From NCBI GenBank assembly GCA_028565635.1, contig JAOXYB010040728.1, positions 1 through 13,061 of the forward strand: a stretch of 13,061 bases of DNA, given 5' to 3'. The translations under genes and the position numbers were made by a program. Below, in pieces: positions 1 to 8,690 of this stretch. This DNA is from Phoronis ovalis. Its lineage: Eukaryota > Phoronida > Phoronidae. The notes beneath the pieces were generated by a model. That model saw nothing but the letters and a program-made list of their open reading frames with translations. It was not told the origin of the DNA and ran no database searches. The first letter of the stretch is position 1. Every line of letters starts with the position of its first letter.

Positions 1-1467
1 TCAACTGAGCCATAATAGATATCTGAGATCTAGATAAACAAGTTTTTAAATAATCGGATACTTGGTATTGTTGCTTAGTTTTGATCCTTAATTCGCAAAA
101 TTTTCTACTGTAAATCTCTTAAATTTTTATTGCTAGTTATTTCAAAAGGCAATTTGTCTATATCTATATTGAACTTTCTGTTCCATTTTAGTTGTGATAC
201 ATTGTACCTTTTGTTATTATTACCATTTAGTATTTTATAATATAATAACATTTCCTTTTAATGGTTTTGATAACGGTGTCGATCAATGAACCCTCTACTA
301 CAGCAGATTTTATCACTAATTATAACTAGTGCTGGTTATATACTCTGTAATTTATCATTTAATAGTTCTACTTTTAATATTGTCAGCAACTGAAGTAGTT
401 AGTGTTTGTTTTAAGTAGTTTGCTTTGGTTTGTACATGATCTGCATGCTGCATGCAATACATTTCCTCTACGTGATAATTTTCTTCTGTAAACAGCAATG
501 TTATAATTAAAAATGTCAGAAATGTGACCCAAGCATTTGTAAGCATATTTTGAGATATTTATTGGTGAATTGTTTTTTGGCAACTGTAGTGAATGGTGAT
601 TTGTTATCCATGTTGCACTTTTAAGCTCATGAAATAATTATAGTTCAGATGTCTTTATCTTGGCCAGCCTTATTTTCAATTAAGACGTTTTCGTGACACC
701 TAAAACAAATTAATTTTATAATGCCTGACTCGATCTTCAAATCGGTATAGAAAAAAAATTCCAAACAGCTAAATGGTAATGATCACGGAAAAACATCATT
801 TTTTTAATTTTCAATTTATATAGATCCTACTGATATAAAAGCTGGAACATGGCACCCATGGTACTAACTAATCTACGTCTTGGTGATCTACCTGTGACTT
901 GGAGATTGAATGATATATAAAATAGGGAAATGAAATAAGTCATGAAATACCTAAAACTCGAGAGTGCCGTAGTAAATAACTTTGCACAAATACCACTTAC
1001 CTGCAACATACCCGTGTATATGGATTCCCCTCGAAAACATGCATGGTATTTGTTGAGATCAAGCCAGTAAATCTTCAGAGAAATAAAAAAAACGGGTTTT
1101 TCGAAATCTTTGTTTTCAGTTAAAATGCGGGTGCAAAACGTGTGGTCCGACGTGTGGTACCAGATGCATTTGGTTATTGTATTATTGTTATTGACAATTT
1201 GGATTCTAACGTCTTTTAAGTTAAAAGTTGGTTATGTAAATCGTTATAAGATAAAAATGATGTCAAATGAACAAAATATCGCGTCCTCTTGCTTGATCAA
1301 TGCTTAGGCAGTTATATACCGGATTAATATACATTACCATCTATATCTGGCCCATACTCTACGATATACTTTACATACATTACTCATATTTAGTTCTCAT
1401 CAAACGGCTTTAAACCCTTCTTTAAACCATTTATCGAAATCAAGAATTGTAATTATCATGTACTTAC
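1..1467 (-). other. Intron after the Cys-loop exon, truncated by the window edge
   Basis: This stretch should carry the next receptor exon (loops B and C in the family) or be intron. I searched the minus strand for a phase-1 exon starting with the rest of a Tyr or Phe codon and for the Trp and TM1 patterns and found none. One exon-like block at 1072-1001 is noted separately. Open frames at 546-355 and 583-383 overlap in different frames and show no family motif. The sequence is A+T-rich with no other clear structure. Confidence 0.6.
1001..1072 (-). other. Unassigned exon-like block (72 bp)
   Basis: A pyrimidine-rich stretch and CTCTGAAG (AG at 1074-1073) precede 24 open codons starting IYWLDLNKYHACF and ending IYTGMLQ, followed by a strong donor CAG|GTAAGTGG (GT at 1000-999). 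Phase 0 in and 0 out. It cannot follow the Cys-loop exon, because that exon ends in phase 1 and a phase-1 entry here meets TGA after three codons. I do not recognise the peptide. It may be a cryptic exon, part of a repeat, or chance. Confidence 0.2.
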
Positions 1468-1550
1468 AGCTTCCAATATCAAGAGGACACACTTGACTGT
1501 CCATAGGAAAATAAAACAGTTTCATTGGACAACTTGCTTTAATAGTTAAC
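1468..1550 (-). CDS. GABA-A receptor-like Cys-loop exon (83 bp)
   Basis: The acceptor is a nine-T run then CACAACAG (AG at 1552-1551), the donor GTAAGT (1467). The first G completes AGG (Arg) with the previous exon. The peptide LTIKASCPMKLFYFPMDSQV followed by CPLDIGS holds the disulfide-forming Cys pair with exactly 13 residues between, and the FPMD core that defines the Cys-loop superfamily; this loop sits over the membrane and couples binding to gating. CPM...FPMD...CPL...GS follows the alpha/GRD pattern. Length is exactly 83 bp, equal to the vertebrate equivalent. It ends with a lone T, expected to form Tyr or Phe with the next exon, as in the family's 'GSY' or 'ESF'. The next exon is not found in the remaining 1467 bp. 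Confidence 0.95.
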
Positions 1551-2097
1551 CTGTTGTGAAAAAAAAACACTGTATGATGATGTTTCAAAGACACGTTTTA
1601 CTGTATTTAAAACATAATATGTGAAACAAAACATTTTCCGCTATCATACAAAACAGCAAGGTACTTTCCCGAGCAATTATATCTAAAGGATTGAAGTCCA
1701 AAAAGTGAAAAATTATGCTATTTAACATTATTTAACATTACAAGCAAGGACAATATTGAAATATTGAAACTAATTCCTAAATGTGTCACGAACTGCAAAA
1801 TGTCTAGCATGCAGATTGAGCTATTTAAAGAAATATAGTTTAATTTATTTTAAAATTTCTTATTGAGTTACTTTTCCGCTGTTTTGCATGCAACTTTGGG
1901 TTAACGTCATGAGAAGTAAAAACATTTCCCGTGTTAAAAGGTTTCTGTAGAAACGCAACATTCTGTAATATATTTTTTCTCATGGGCACGGAGTCTACTG
2001 TTACGTCTTACGTCAGTAATTAATGGCGCTAACGTATCATTATTTTTTTAACGTGAGAAGCGAATCATGCGTTGTCTTACGTTTTTTAATGGTGCCA

Positions 2098-2290
2098 TTC
2101 CCGGGGGGCACTCTCATTCAAAGTGACTGTATGTATGTGCCGCCCCATGGGCCCCCTTTTTTCAGTTAAAAATTTTATCATGGGATATTTTTTGTATGTT
2201 TATTTGACAATTTTTAACACGAGGTTGGTTTTTACAAATAATGTTTTTTTTACCATGGGGTATATATTTTTACTACCATATAGCTGAACT
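2098..2290. repeat. G-rich dispersed repeat with ACCATGGGG units
   Basis: A short GC-rich island, rare in this window, reads CCCGGGGGGCACTCTCAT and then GTATGTGCCGCCCCATGGG, followed by T-rich units each ending ATCATGGGA or ACCATGGGG. From general knowledge, GGGGGGCACTC...GTATGTGCCGCCC blocks are common dispersed repeats in marine invertebrate genomes; I could not confirm it here. Related TTTACCATGG units recur at 3400-3510. Boundaries are approximate. Confidence 0.5.
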
Positions 2291-2595
2291 TGTTGAAATT
2301 GAGTTTATTTTTATAAGAATGAACATTTATGCAGACAAACTCTATTTATTACACATGCATAATACAAATTATTGCCTATTTCAGTTAAACTGTTTAATTT
2401 TAAGGGGACGTATAGGTAGTTTAAGAAAGAGCATTATATCCACCAATAATGCAGTATTATTTGGTATGTGCATGGTTATAATATGTCAAACAGTTAAACC
2501 ACTGCATAATCACTCTAAATTTTTACAAAATTAGCATTTTATGCAAAAAAATACTTTGAAAGTTTGATGAACCAAGCACATTTGAGACTTAATTT

Positions 2596-2910
2596 TTATT
2601 ACTATGGTTTTGCAACGAAATGCGACCCTGTGGTATAGTGGTATATTTCGTTTTGGTGATATCGCATTTTGTAATGACATCAGTTATGCAGCAAAGGCAT
2701 TACCGCATTATCTTGAACCCCAGCAGGAATCTTTGTGAAAAATCGTTCGTATTCTAAAATTTGAATGTTCCCGCTGAGGTTCTAGCTAAAGCGGCAATGC
2801 TTTTGCTGCTTACCTAAATTAAATGTCCTCTTTATAAAATGCGACGTCACAACTTAAATATAATAGCACTATTCCACAGGGTCGCATTTCGTTGCAAACG
2901 ATAGTAATAA
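2596..2910. mobile_element. Foldback (inverted-repeat) MITE-like element, about 315 bp
   Basis: The left end (TTATTACTATGG, then GCAACGAAATGCGACCCTGT) is repeated nearly perfectly in reverse complement at the right end, over about 45 bases with three mismatches and one indel. The inversion continues inward with more divergence: GCAGCAAAGGCATTACCGC on the left pairs with GCGGCAATGCTTTTGCTGC on the right, and GAACCCCAGCAGGAA near the centre with TTCCCGCTGAGGTTC. Almost the whole element is thus one imperfect palindrome. No coding capacity. No convincing target-site duplication was seen, so the superfamily is unknown. It lies in the intron before the Cys-loop exon. Confidence 0.8.
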
Positions 2911-3399
2911 CATTTTACAGTCATGGCTGCATAAGGATGTTTAGTTCAGCAATCCTAGCATTCCATGCCATATGCCATAATCTAGAGACGACGGGTATTT
3001 AAACAGTCGTATAAGGGATTTTACTTCATACATGTGGTAACAAGAGAGCTATTTTGGCAGAACTTTTTATATATAACGAGTGAATTTTTAAATTTAAATT
3101 TAAATATTAAAAAATATAAGACATAATCCTGACAAATAAATAAATAGGATCACAAATTAACCAAATTATATGAGATCCTTATTTTCTACTAGCGCAGGTT
3201 TCGGGAATTTTTATTAATAAAAATGAGCTTGACAGACAGGTAAAAATGCATTAAACAGTAGCGCGTGCTGTACTGCTTATACGCCACATTAAGATGTTTT
3301 CCAGTTTACATAATGGCAGAGACACTATATATACCAGTTCATTTACTAGTAGCATGTAAATAAATAGCAGTGTTTAGGATGTACATTTCCAGGATTTTT

Positions 3400-3510
3400 T
3401 TTACCATGGAGTCGCAATTCCAGTATTTTTTATCATGAAGTGTACTTCGTGCTTTTTTGGTTTTCGCAAAAATAAAATTACCATGGGGCATATTTTTGGA
3501 AAGCAATTTT
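3400..3510. repeat. Possible second, weaker copy of the ACCATGG-unit repeat
   Basis: Three spaced units, TTTTACCATGGAG, TTTTATCATGAAG and AATTACCATGGGGCATATTTTT, resemble the units near 2180-2270. They are short and T-rich, so the relationship is tentative. Confidence 0.3.
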
Positions 3511-4455
3511 TACTATAGGTAATGGTTTTTAGCGTGTTTACAAAAAAACATGATTTTTAGAAATAGTTTGCATCAGATATGTTATTAGCATTATCGTGCA
3601 TACATAATTCAAAAGTGTAAACTGTTAAAAATATATTTGCATTTTTCGCAAAGGTATGATTTTCTCTGAAAATAGCGGAAGCTCAAATCCGCGTGGACGT
3701 CTGTCTTTTCTAGACAATCGAAACAATTGTTGCGTCAACTTGCGGCCAAACTGTATATGTAACACTTGGGTATGTCAATGTGTACTGTTACAAAATAGAG
3801 ATAAAATTTGACCGATCTCTATCGGATTATGACGAAAAAATGTTTACATACAAACCAACCGTAACGAATGCAAAATATGTATCTTAAAGAGTTGTCGAAT
3901 GGATATTTTTCAATGAAAAATGTTTTGAAAATAAGCTTCTTTTCCAAAATAAACCCCACTGAAAAATATATTGATATAATTTCCGTATTTCCCTCTGGGC
4001 AGCCATGGGGACATTTCTATTTAAAAGTGGATATAATTTCGCACTAAGAAAGCACAATTTGCAAATGTCATTTTTATCAAAAATTGGGAGGATTACATTA
4101 AGCCTACCAACTCATCAGTTTTCTGTGTACTTCTCATTAATTCCACCTAGCGATCTGTTGTTAGAGGCCACACAAAAGTTATTTTGTTAAGACTGAACGA
4201 AAAATGGGGAGTAGGCATGAGACATTATTATCTTTTTTTGTGACAGAATAGAATTTTCCGTGAAGAATTTGTCTGTTTACTAGAAGACAATACATTACTA
4301 TTGAGGTGGATGGGAAAATAAATTATGTCCTTATGCTAAACTTATGCTAAAATCCCTCATGACGTTGCTCTGACACGGCATACAAAACCGCGGTAAGAGT
4401 ATTTGAGTGGGAGACTAAAAAGAAAATGTGCATGTGTATGAACGTGTAGCTTTAC

Positions 4456-4682
4456 CTCATTGAGTATAGTAACGTTCCATCGTGTTTTATGCGGAGCAGT
4501 TTGTTTGGTGTAGATATTGTATGCAGATATGAATTTCTGCCGTTGATAAAATATGTGTCAGGCTTCCATATTCGATCCAACACTGAATTGTGAACAGCCA
4601 ATGTCACATTAGGCATATATTCATCAAAACGGAGGCGTTCATCTTTCCACGATTGTCGAAAGTACGCATCCATTGAATATCC
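4456..4682 (-). CDS. GABA-A receptor-like exon: binding loops D, A and part of E (227 bp)
   Basis: The acceptor is TTCTACTTTACAG (AG at 4684-4683), the donor ATGAG|GTAAAG (GT at 4455). It encodes 75 residues plus AG, phase 0 in and phase 2 out. In order: loop D in MDAYFRQSWKDERL, with the Arg of FRQ that contacts the GABA carboxylate on the complementary face in alpha subunits; a sequon NVT; loop A in WKPDTYF; SYLHTISTPNKLLRI and DGTLLYSM of the loop E strands. FRQSWKDERL and NKLLRI..DGTLLY are alpha-like, while Tyr in PDTYF is the residue typical of beta subunits. The equivalent vertebrate exon is usually 221 bp, so this one has two extra codons. This is the most diagnostic exon of the gene. 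Confidence 0.96.
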
Positions 4683-4933
4683 CTGTAAAGTAGAAAAATA
4701 GGATAAAGAATACGAGTTCTTGGTATATCTCACAGTATATGAAATCTGTATACACGCAATTGAATACTGCATCCGATCCATAATATATTCCGTCAGCCTT
4801 GTAAATAATGTAAACTACTAATTCTCAAGAAATGCATACATGTGTCGCTGCTAATCCATGAACATTATAACTTTCGCATGTGTCATTTTTATAGTTTTAA
4901 ATAAATTAAAATTGCACTCATGATAAAACTCAC

Positions 4934-5001
4934 CAGCTCTACCTCTGATATTGGTCCCATGCTCCTGATATTTAAATCTGTCAAAACAACAAGAGGAGGA
5001 C
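4934..5001 (-). CDS. GABA-A receptor-like exon: first beta-strands (68 bp)
   Basis: The acceptor is CCTTTTTTAG (AG at 5003-5002) and the donor GTGAGT (4933). Phase 1 in, phase 0 out. After the split Gly it reads PPLVVLTDLNIRSMGPISEVEL, matching the family pattern in which GGPP is followed by a strand of alternating residues (V-V-T-L-I), then SMGPISEVEL close to the alpha-subunit 'SFGPVSDVEM' type. The 68-bp length equals the equivalent exon in vertebrate GABA-A receptor genes. The codon structure is open only in this frame. It is separated from the next exon by just 251 bp, and from the previous one by a 2.8-kb intron holding a MITE and a tandem repeat. Confidence 0.93.
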
Positions 5002-5251
5002 CTAAAAAAGGTTTTGTAATATATATATTTAATAGTACTCGTTTCTTCTTGATACTTGCAAAGTGGTTGATATTACCATGACTGCAGATTGATTTCTCCA
5101 TGCTTACGGTCTTGGATGTGTATTCTTAATGATTTTCCATGCACTTGAAGAGCGCGAGAAACAACACATATTTTTGATATATCTTTTATTTCAAACTTTG
5201 TAGTTGATATATAACAATAAGATAAAAGTAAACTTAACCCCACAATGGCAT

Positions 5252-5260
5252 AGTCTCAAT
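5252..5260. repeat. Left copy of 9-bp target-site duplication
   Basis: AGTCTCAAT directly abuts the left terminal inverted repeat of the MITE and is repeated exactly at 5748-5756. Confidence 0.85.
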
Positions 5261-5747
5261 CAGTCTGAATAAATCCATCCGTTAGTGTTCTGCACCTTTT
5301 CAACTAACGTCTGGGCTTAACCAAAGTGAATTTTCGTCTCAGATTGTCTCAAAAATCAGAAGAACGATAATCCCTATATTTCTATATAAAGCGTCACGAA
5401 AGTCTTGACACCAATCAAATTGCAGTTTACAATAATAGGTATAACAGTGGACTAAGCGGGTAGGAGGTCGATCACACTCTGTGCTGCCAGAGTTTATCTG
5501 TAGTCCTCTAAGCAAAAAGCAAGCTCCCCGGCGATACCTATTCAAAATTAGTGATAATGATAGAATATACGTGGTAGGCGAGTATAGATCACGCAGAGAG
5601 AAAGGATTATCTCGGTCAGCAAACGATTAATGACGTAATTATTTCGCTCTTGTTAAATTGAAGGAATATAACAAAAATTTACTATGGTTAAGCCCAGACG
5701 TTAGTCGAGAGGATAAGGAACACTAACGGACGGATTTATTCAGACTG
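5261..5747. mobile_element. Intact MITE with about 63-bp terminal inverted repeats (487 bp)
   Basis: The left arm (5261-5323) begins CAGTCTGAATAAATCC; the right arm (5747-5685, reverse complement) starts with the same bases. The first 30 bases agree at 29 positions, and the inner 20 bases (CTAACGTCTGGGCTTAACCA) agree fully, with a diverged stretch between. Within each arm GTTAGT and ACTAAC are themselves inverted, so an arm can also fold. The flanks carry an exact 9-bp direct repeat. There is no transposase; the interior open frame at 5545-5339 is unlike any family I know. Nine-base duplications suit Mutator-like elements; eight bases plus one chance base would suit hAT-like ones, so the superfamily is left open. 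Confidence 0.92.
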
Positions 5748-5756
5748 AGTCTCAAT
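5748..5756. repeat. Right copy of 9-bp target-site duplication
   Basis: Exact direct repeat of AGTCTCAAT at 5252-5260, abutting the right arm of the MITE. Confidence 0.85.
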
Positions 5757-5854
5757 ATGGCCTGGCCTATTAGGATTATATTTTAAATGATTTTTATTAT
5801 GTATTACACATTATAAACAATTTCTATTATTGCTTTTCCTCTACTGAATGCTCA

Positions 5855-5932
5855 GTGTAATAAATGTCTCTCGAAAAATCTGAAAAATTAAATAAACGCC
5901 CACTCTCAATTAAACGGGTGGTAGTTAGAGTA
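5855..5932. repeat. Tandem repeat part 1 (TAAACGCCCAC units)
   Basis: Units of about 33 bases: TAAATGTCTCTCGAAAAATC, then TAAACGCCCACTCTCAATTA, ending AACGGGTGGTAG. The pattern 'AAACGCCCAC ... CTCGAAAAT' is shared with 6233-6352, about 300 bases on. Confidence 0.6.
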
Positions 5933-6232
5933 AGACAGGCTCTTTTTGGATTAAGTGTTAGACCTTAGAGGGCTTAGTAATATTTACCAATACTTTCTCA
6001 CTTTTTTATGTACTTGGAGTAACCATGTATTAATATTTTGCAAGTGCGGATTTTCGTTTTTCACCATTTACCATCATGGTGTACAAGATGATAGATAACA
6101 GAGTATAATTCTCTGGAATCTTAAACACAGCAAGGTATACTCTATTTACTGTTACTATTAGAAGGATAATAAACATTCTATCAGCAAGTACATTTTAAAG
6201 AAATAATTAAGTGAATTTATCAAGAAAAATTC

Positions 6233-6352
6233 TAGTAAATGCCCACCCAGAGAGCTTGAAAATAATACAAATGCCCACTCAATTTTAAACGTATTCTCTG
6301 ACAAACGTCCACCCCAGAATCTCGAAAATGAAATAAATGCCCTGGAAAAATA
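6233..6352. repeat. Tandem repeat part 2 (about 33-bp units)
   Basis: Three to four diverged units start GTAAATGCCCACCCAG, CAAATGCCCACTCAAT, CAAACGTCCACCCCAG and TAAATGCCCTGG, spaced about 33 bases. Several contain CTTGAAAAT or CTCGAAAAT in the second half. It is the same family as 5855-5932. The 300-base spacer between the parts has no visible terminal repeats. Confidence 0.7.
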
Positions 6353-7390
6353 CAGTACTATAGAAAATTACATTATAAACTTTGTTGTGATTGATAACTT
6401 AAACGCTAACCTTGTAATCCACAGATAGATATATGTGTTGTAAAAATGAAGACGACGAAGTAACGTTTCATATAGCATGGCATTAAGTTCCTTGAAGAAT
6501 AACCCATTTGAAATAGAAAGTAAGGGATACTCGGTTTTTGGGTACTGTACGTGTGTTCACAGCAGAAATCATTTTGATGAATTCACTAACAATCTTGGTC
6601 TTTACTTTTTACTGGATAGATGCTTAACCACTAACATTTACTAACCAGTCTTTGATTCAGAATTTGCAGAGTGTATGGTTTATTCACATTATATATAGTT
6701 AGGTGATAAAATGTATTTTTCTAATAATATTTCCTATAATAAAAAAATTAAGCTGATATACATGAAGCCGGTGTGTTTTGTAATGGGAAAAAACACATTT
6801 ACAATACTTTTAACATCTCGTATTGTAATAAATTAAATAACCAAAATTCTCAAGATACACTGATTTAAATTTGGTGCATCTGTATTTGGTCACATGTTAA
6901 GTCCTCAATCAAGGACTAGATCAATTCCAGTCAACTGTAGCTCACTTACACAGTTTCCTAGAACAGTTTCCTTTACCTTCCATTTGAGATGGGTTATCAT
7001 TAAATGAACTTGATACCATGCTATGACAGGCAAATCTTATTTCATTTTATTGTACTGTAACAACACAGATCTTGGATTACATAGTTTGCCTCTAAATTAT
7101 CATTTACAACAAAATTTGAGATGTAATTTTCTATAGTAATAAGCTTTTAAAACTAAAAATACAGGGAGTAGGAAAAATGTATAGATACACCGGTTAGCTA
7201 CACAGGAATACATAAAATAATACAAATACAATTTGTAAATATATAATAATAATACATGATAAAATCATTTTAAAATATATACCCATGAAGAGGCAAGGCA
7301 ACATTTAAGACTATGGCATATGAACACTATATGCTTATTTGAAAGTGTTTGCTAAAATCAATGACATCTACTTAAACTAATATTGTCAAA

Positions 7391-7414
7391 GCAAATGCAA
7401 ATGCAAATGCAAAT
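7391..7414. repeat. Four GCAAAT units making three overlapping ATGCAAAT octamers
   Basis: A perfect 6-base repeat, four copies. At each inner junction it creates ATGCAAAT (7395, 7401 and 7407), the consensus octamer for POU-domain factors. It lies in an intron; any regulatory role is inference. Confidence 0.85.
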
Positions 7415-7769
7415 ATATCACAGAATATCGAATTTAATTATATATTACTTTTACAATTAATATACATTGCGTTATTCAGAAATAAAAGCTCACTAACTTT
7501 TCAAATGTGTACGTTACCACTTGATTAGGAAATGAGAATCAATTTGTTTCATTATCAAACAAATGAAAACTGCCTGAAGACAACTTGATTTATTTCAATT
7601 ATAAGACAGTACATGCATATTTAGCTGCGTTTAAGGTTTCTCGTTTTGGGTTTCACGCGTCTTCCATGCCATGCGTAATTAATTACATGTCATTTTGAAT
7701 TACAATATACTTTTTTTAAATTCGACTGTTGTATTATTACAAAATTGTCTGATTCCTTAGAACACTTAC

Positions 7770-7893
7770 CTCCTTGCCCTGGCCTCAGCTGAGGATCATA
7801 TCCCTTCAAAAGTTTATCCAGTAATTCGGAAACTTTGTTGCTCTCGCGTCTTTTCTTTACGTGTTGTTGGATAAAGTTCGATGTGACATTACT
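7770..7893 (-). CDS. GABA-A receptor-like exon: N-terminal helix and LRPG motif (124 bp)
   Basis: The exon starts after ATCTTAG (AG at 7895-7894) and ends at a GTAAGT donor (7769). It encodes 41 residues plus one base: SNVTSNF, a basic linker HVKKRRE, then NKVSELLDKLLKGYDPQLRPGQG. The last part is the N-terminal alpha-helix and the first signature of the GABA/glycine receptor extracellular domain, normally LLxGYDxRLRPxFGGPP; here Gln replaces the usual Phe before GG. NVT is an N-glycosylation sequon. The final G joins GT of the next exon to make Gly, restoring GGPP across the junction, strong evidence that the two belong together. An alternative AG two bases downstream (7893-7892) would break the frame with both upstream candidates. 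Confidence 0.88.
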
Positions 7894-8041
7894 CTAAGAT
7901 AAATGTAACTCAATTTATTAAAATCAAATTGTAACACAGTAAAAAAAATAAAATGTTTTGACTTTATATTTGTGAGTACATCTTAAATAATGAGTCGTTT
8001 AATATTAAAGCAACTAAAGTAACAGTTTTAATTGTACATAC
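7894..8041 (-). other. Candidate 148-bp intron between exon B and the LRPG exon
   Basis: It runs from GTATGT at 8041 to ATCTTAG at 7894. It is used only if exon B is spliced in; when exon A is used, the intron would run from 8929 to 7894 and exon B is skipped. Confidence 0.45.
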
Positions 8042-8189
8042 GTGCAACGGTAATGTGTGCGTTATCACTGGCATGGGCATAATGGTTGTTGAATGATTGC
8101 TTATTAAATAATCTACTGTTGCATTTAAATTAGTTGTATCATCATCTAATATTAACTCTCTTGTTGGCACCACTGTCAAATGAATGTTT
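8042..8189 (-). CDS. Candidate alternative N-terminal exon B (148 bp)
   Basis: An exon-like block with a pyrimidine-rich acceptor (AG at 8191-8190) and a GTATGT donor at 8041. Only phase 2 in, phase 0 out is open. It encodes 49 residues beginning NIHLTVVPTRELILDDD and ending THTLPLH. The stretch is rich in Thr, Asp and Asn and carries two N-glycosylation sequons (NAT and NHS), which fits an exposed extracellular N-terminal extension. It joins in frame to the exon at 7893 across a 148-bp intron. It has no hydrophobic segment, so with the 9824-9805 exon it would not make an obvious signal peptide; this isoform may use another first exon. Chance openness in A+T-rich DNA cannot be excluded. Confidence 0.45.
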
Positions 8190-8690
8190 CTAAAAAAGAA
8201 AAATATTCATTTTGCATCTTGCACACTCCAACTCGTTTGTCTGAACATGTTCTTGATCAAAATATGGCTAGTACCGTTCTGGGGAACGCAACTTTCGCAC
8301 ACGTTATGCTTTGAGGTTAATTTTAGGTAGTTAAATGAAAGATAGACCCTTCCCGGGATAGATTAATACAATTTTTGGAAAGATACTGACATAAGGATAC
8401 TGAAAATGATTTAATTTGTCAATTTGTAAGCAATGAAATTTACAATTTTTCAAGACAAAAACTTCCGAAAGATATAAGCCTAACACCCTTGCAGACACAA
8501 AGCTGGAGACACAAAGCTGACAGTTTGCCAAAATTTACTTCCAACAGGAATCTCTTAGTAATTGTCTCAGATTTTTGAAATTTTGTTCTGTTTTTAGTCA
8601 TATGTTTCTAAAAATATGGAAATGTTTTGGCTGTTGAAGTTGAAAGGGTCATAACTTTTCAAAAAAGTGAGTTTTTCCCAAAATGGTTAC

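Larger units (their letters stand above)
1551..4455 (-). other. Large intron (2905 bp) between the loop-E and Cys-loop exons
   Basis: The ends are GTAAAG at 4455 and CACAACAG at 1551. It contains the foldback element at 2596-2910 and the G-rich repeat near 2098-2290. The remainder is A+T-rich sequence with frequent stops on both strands. Plus-strand open frames at 2241-2534 and 4005-4190 have no recognisable motif and I do not call them genes. Confidence 0.85.
5002..7769 (-). other. Large intron (2768 bp) between the LRPG and 68-bp exons
   Basis: It opens with GTAAGT at 7769 and closes with CCTTTTTTAG at 5002. It carries a complete MITE (5261-5747), both parts of an interrupted tandem repeat (5855-5932, 6233-6352) and the GCAAAT array (7391-7414). 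The parts between, including 6353-7390, are A+T-rich with no gene or RNA I can recognise. Confidence 0.88.

Noticed and set aside
355-583. Two overlapping minus-strand open frames with a hydrophobic stretch, considered as a membrane exon of the receptor
   Set aside because: The hydrophobic segment does not match TM1-TM4 patterns of Cys-loop receptors and lacks an acceptor with the required phase.
839-899. Possible terminal exon after the Cys-loop exon (acceptor CACAG, then about 20 codons and TAG)
   Set aside because: Phase would fit and give a truncated subunit, but the peptide is not family-like and no AATAAA was seen close downstream; too weak to call.
1110-1200. Cys-rich plus-strand reading (KCGCKTCGPTCGTRC) after a TTTTCAG acceptor-like site
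   Set aside because: It stops after about 24 codons; the cysteines come from a short ACGTGTGGT duplication and no zinc-binding family could be matched.
2241-2534. 97-residue plus-strand open frame
   Set aside because: Starts inside a repeat and lies in a receptor intron; no recognisable motif or start context.
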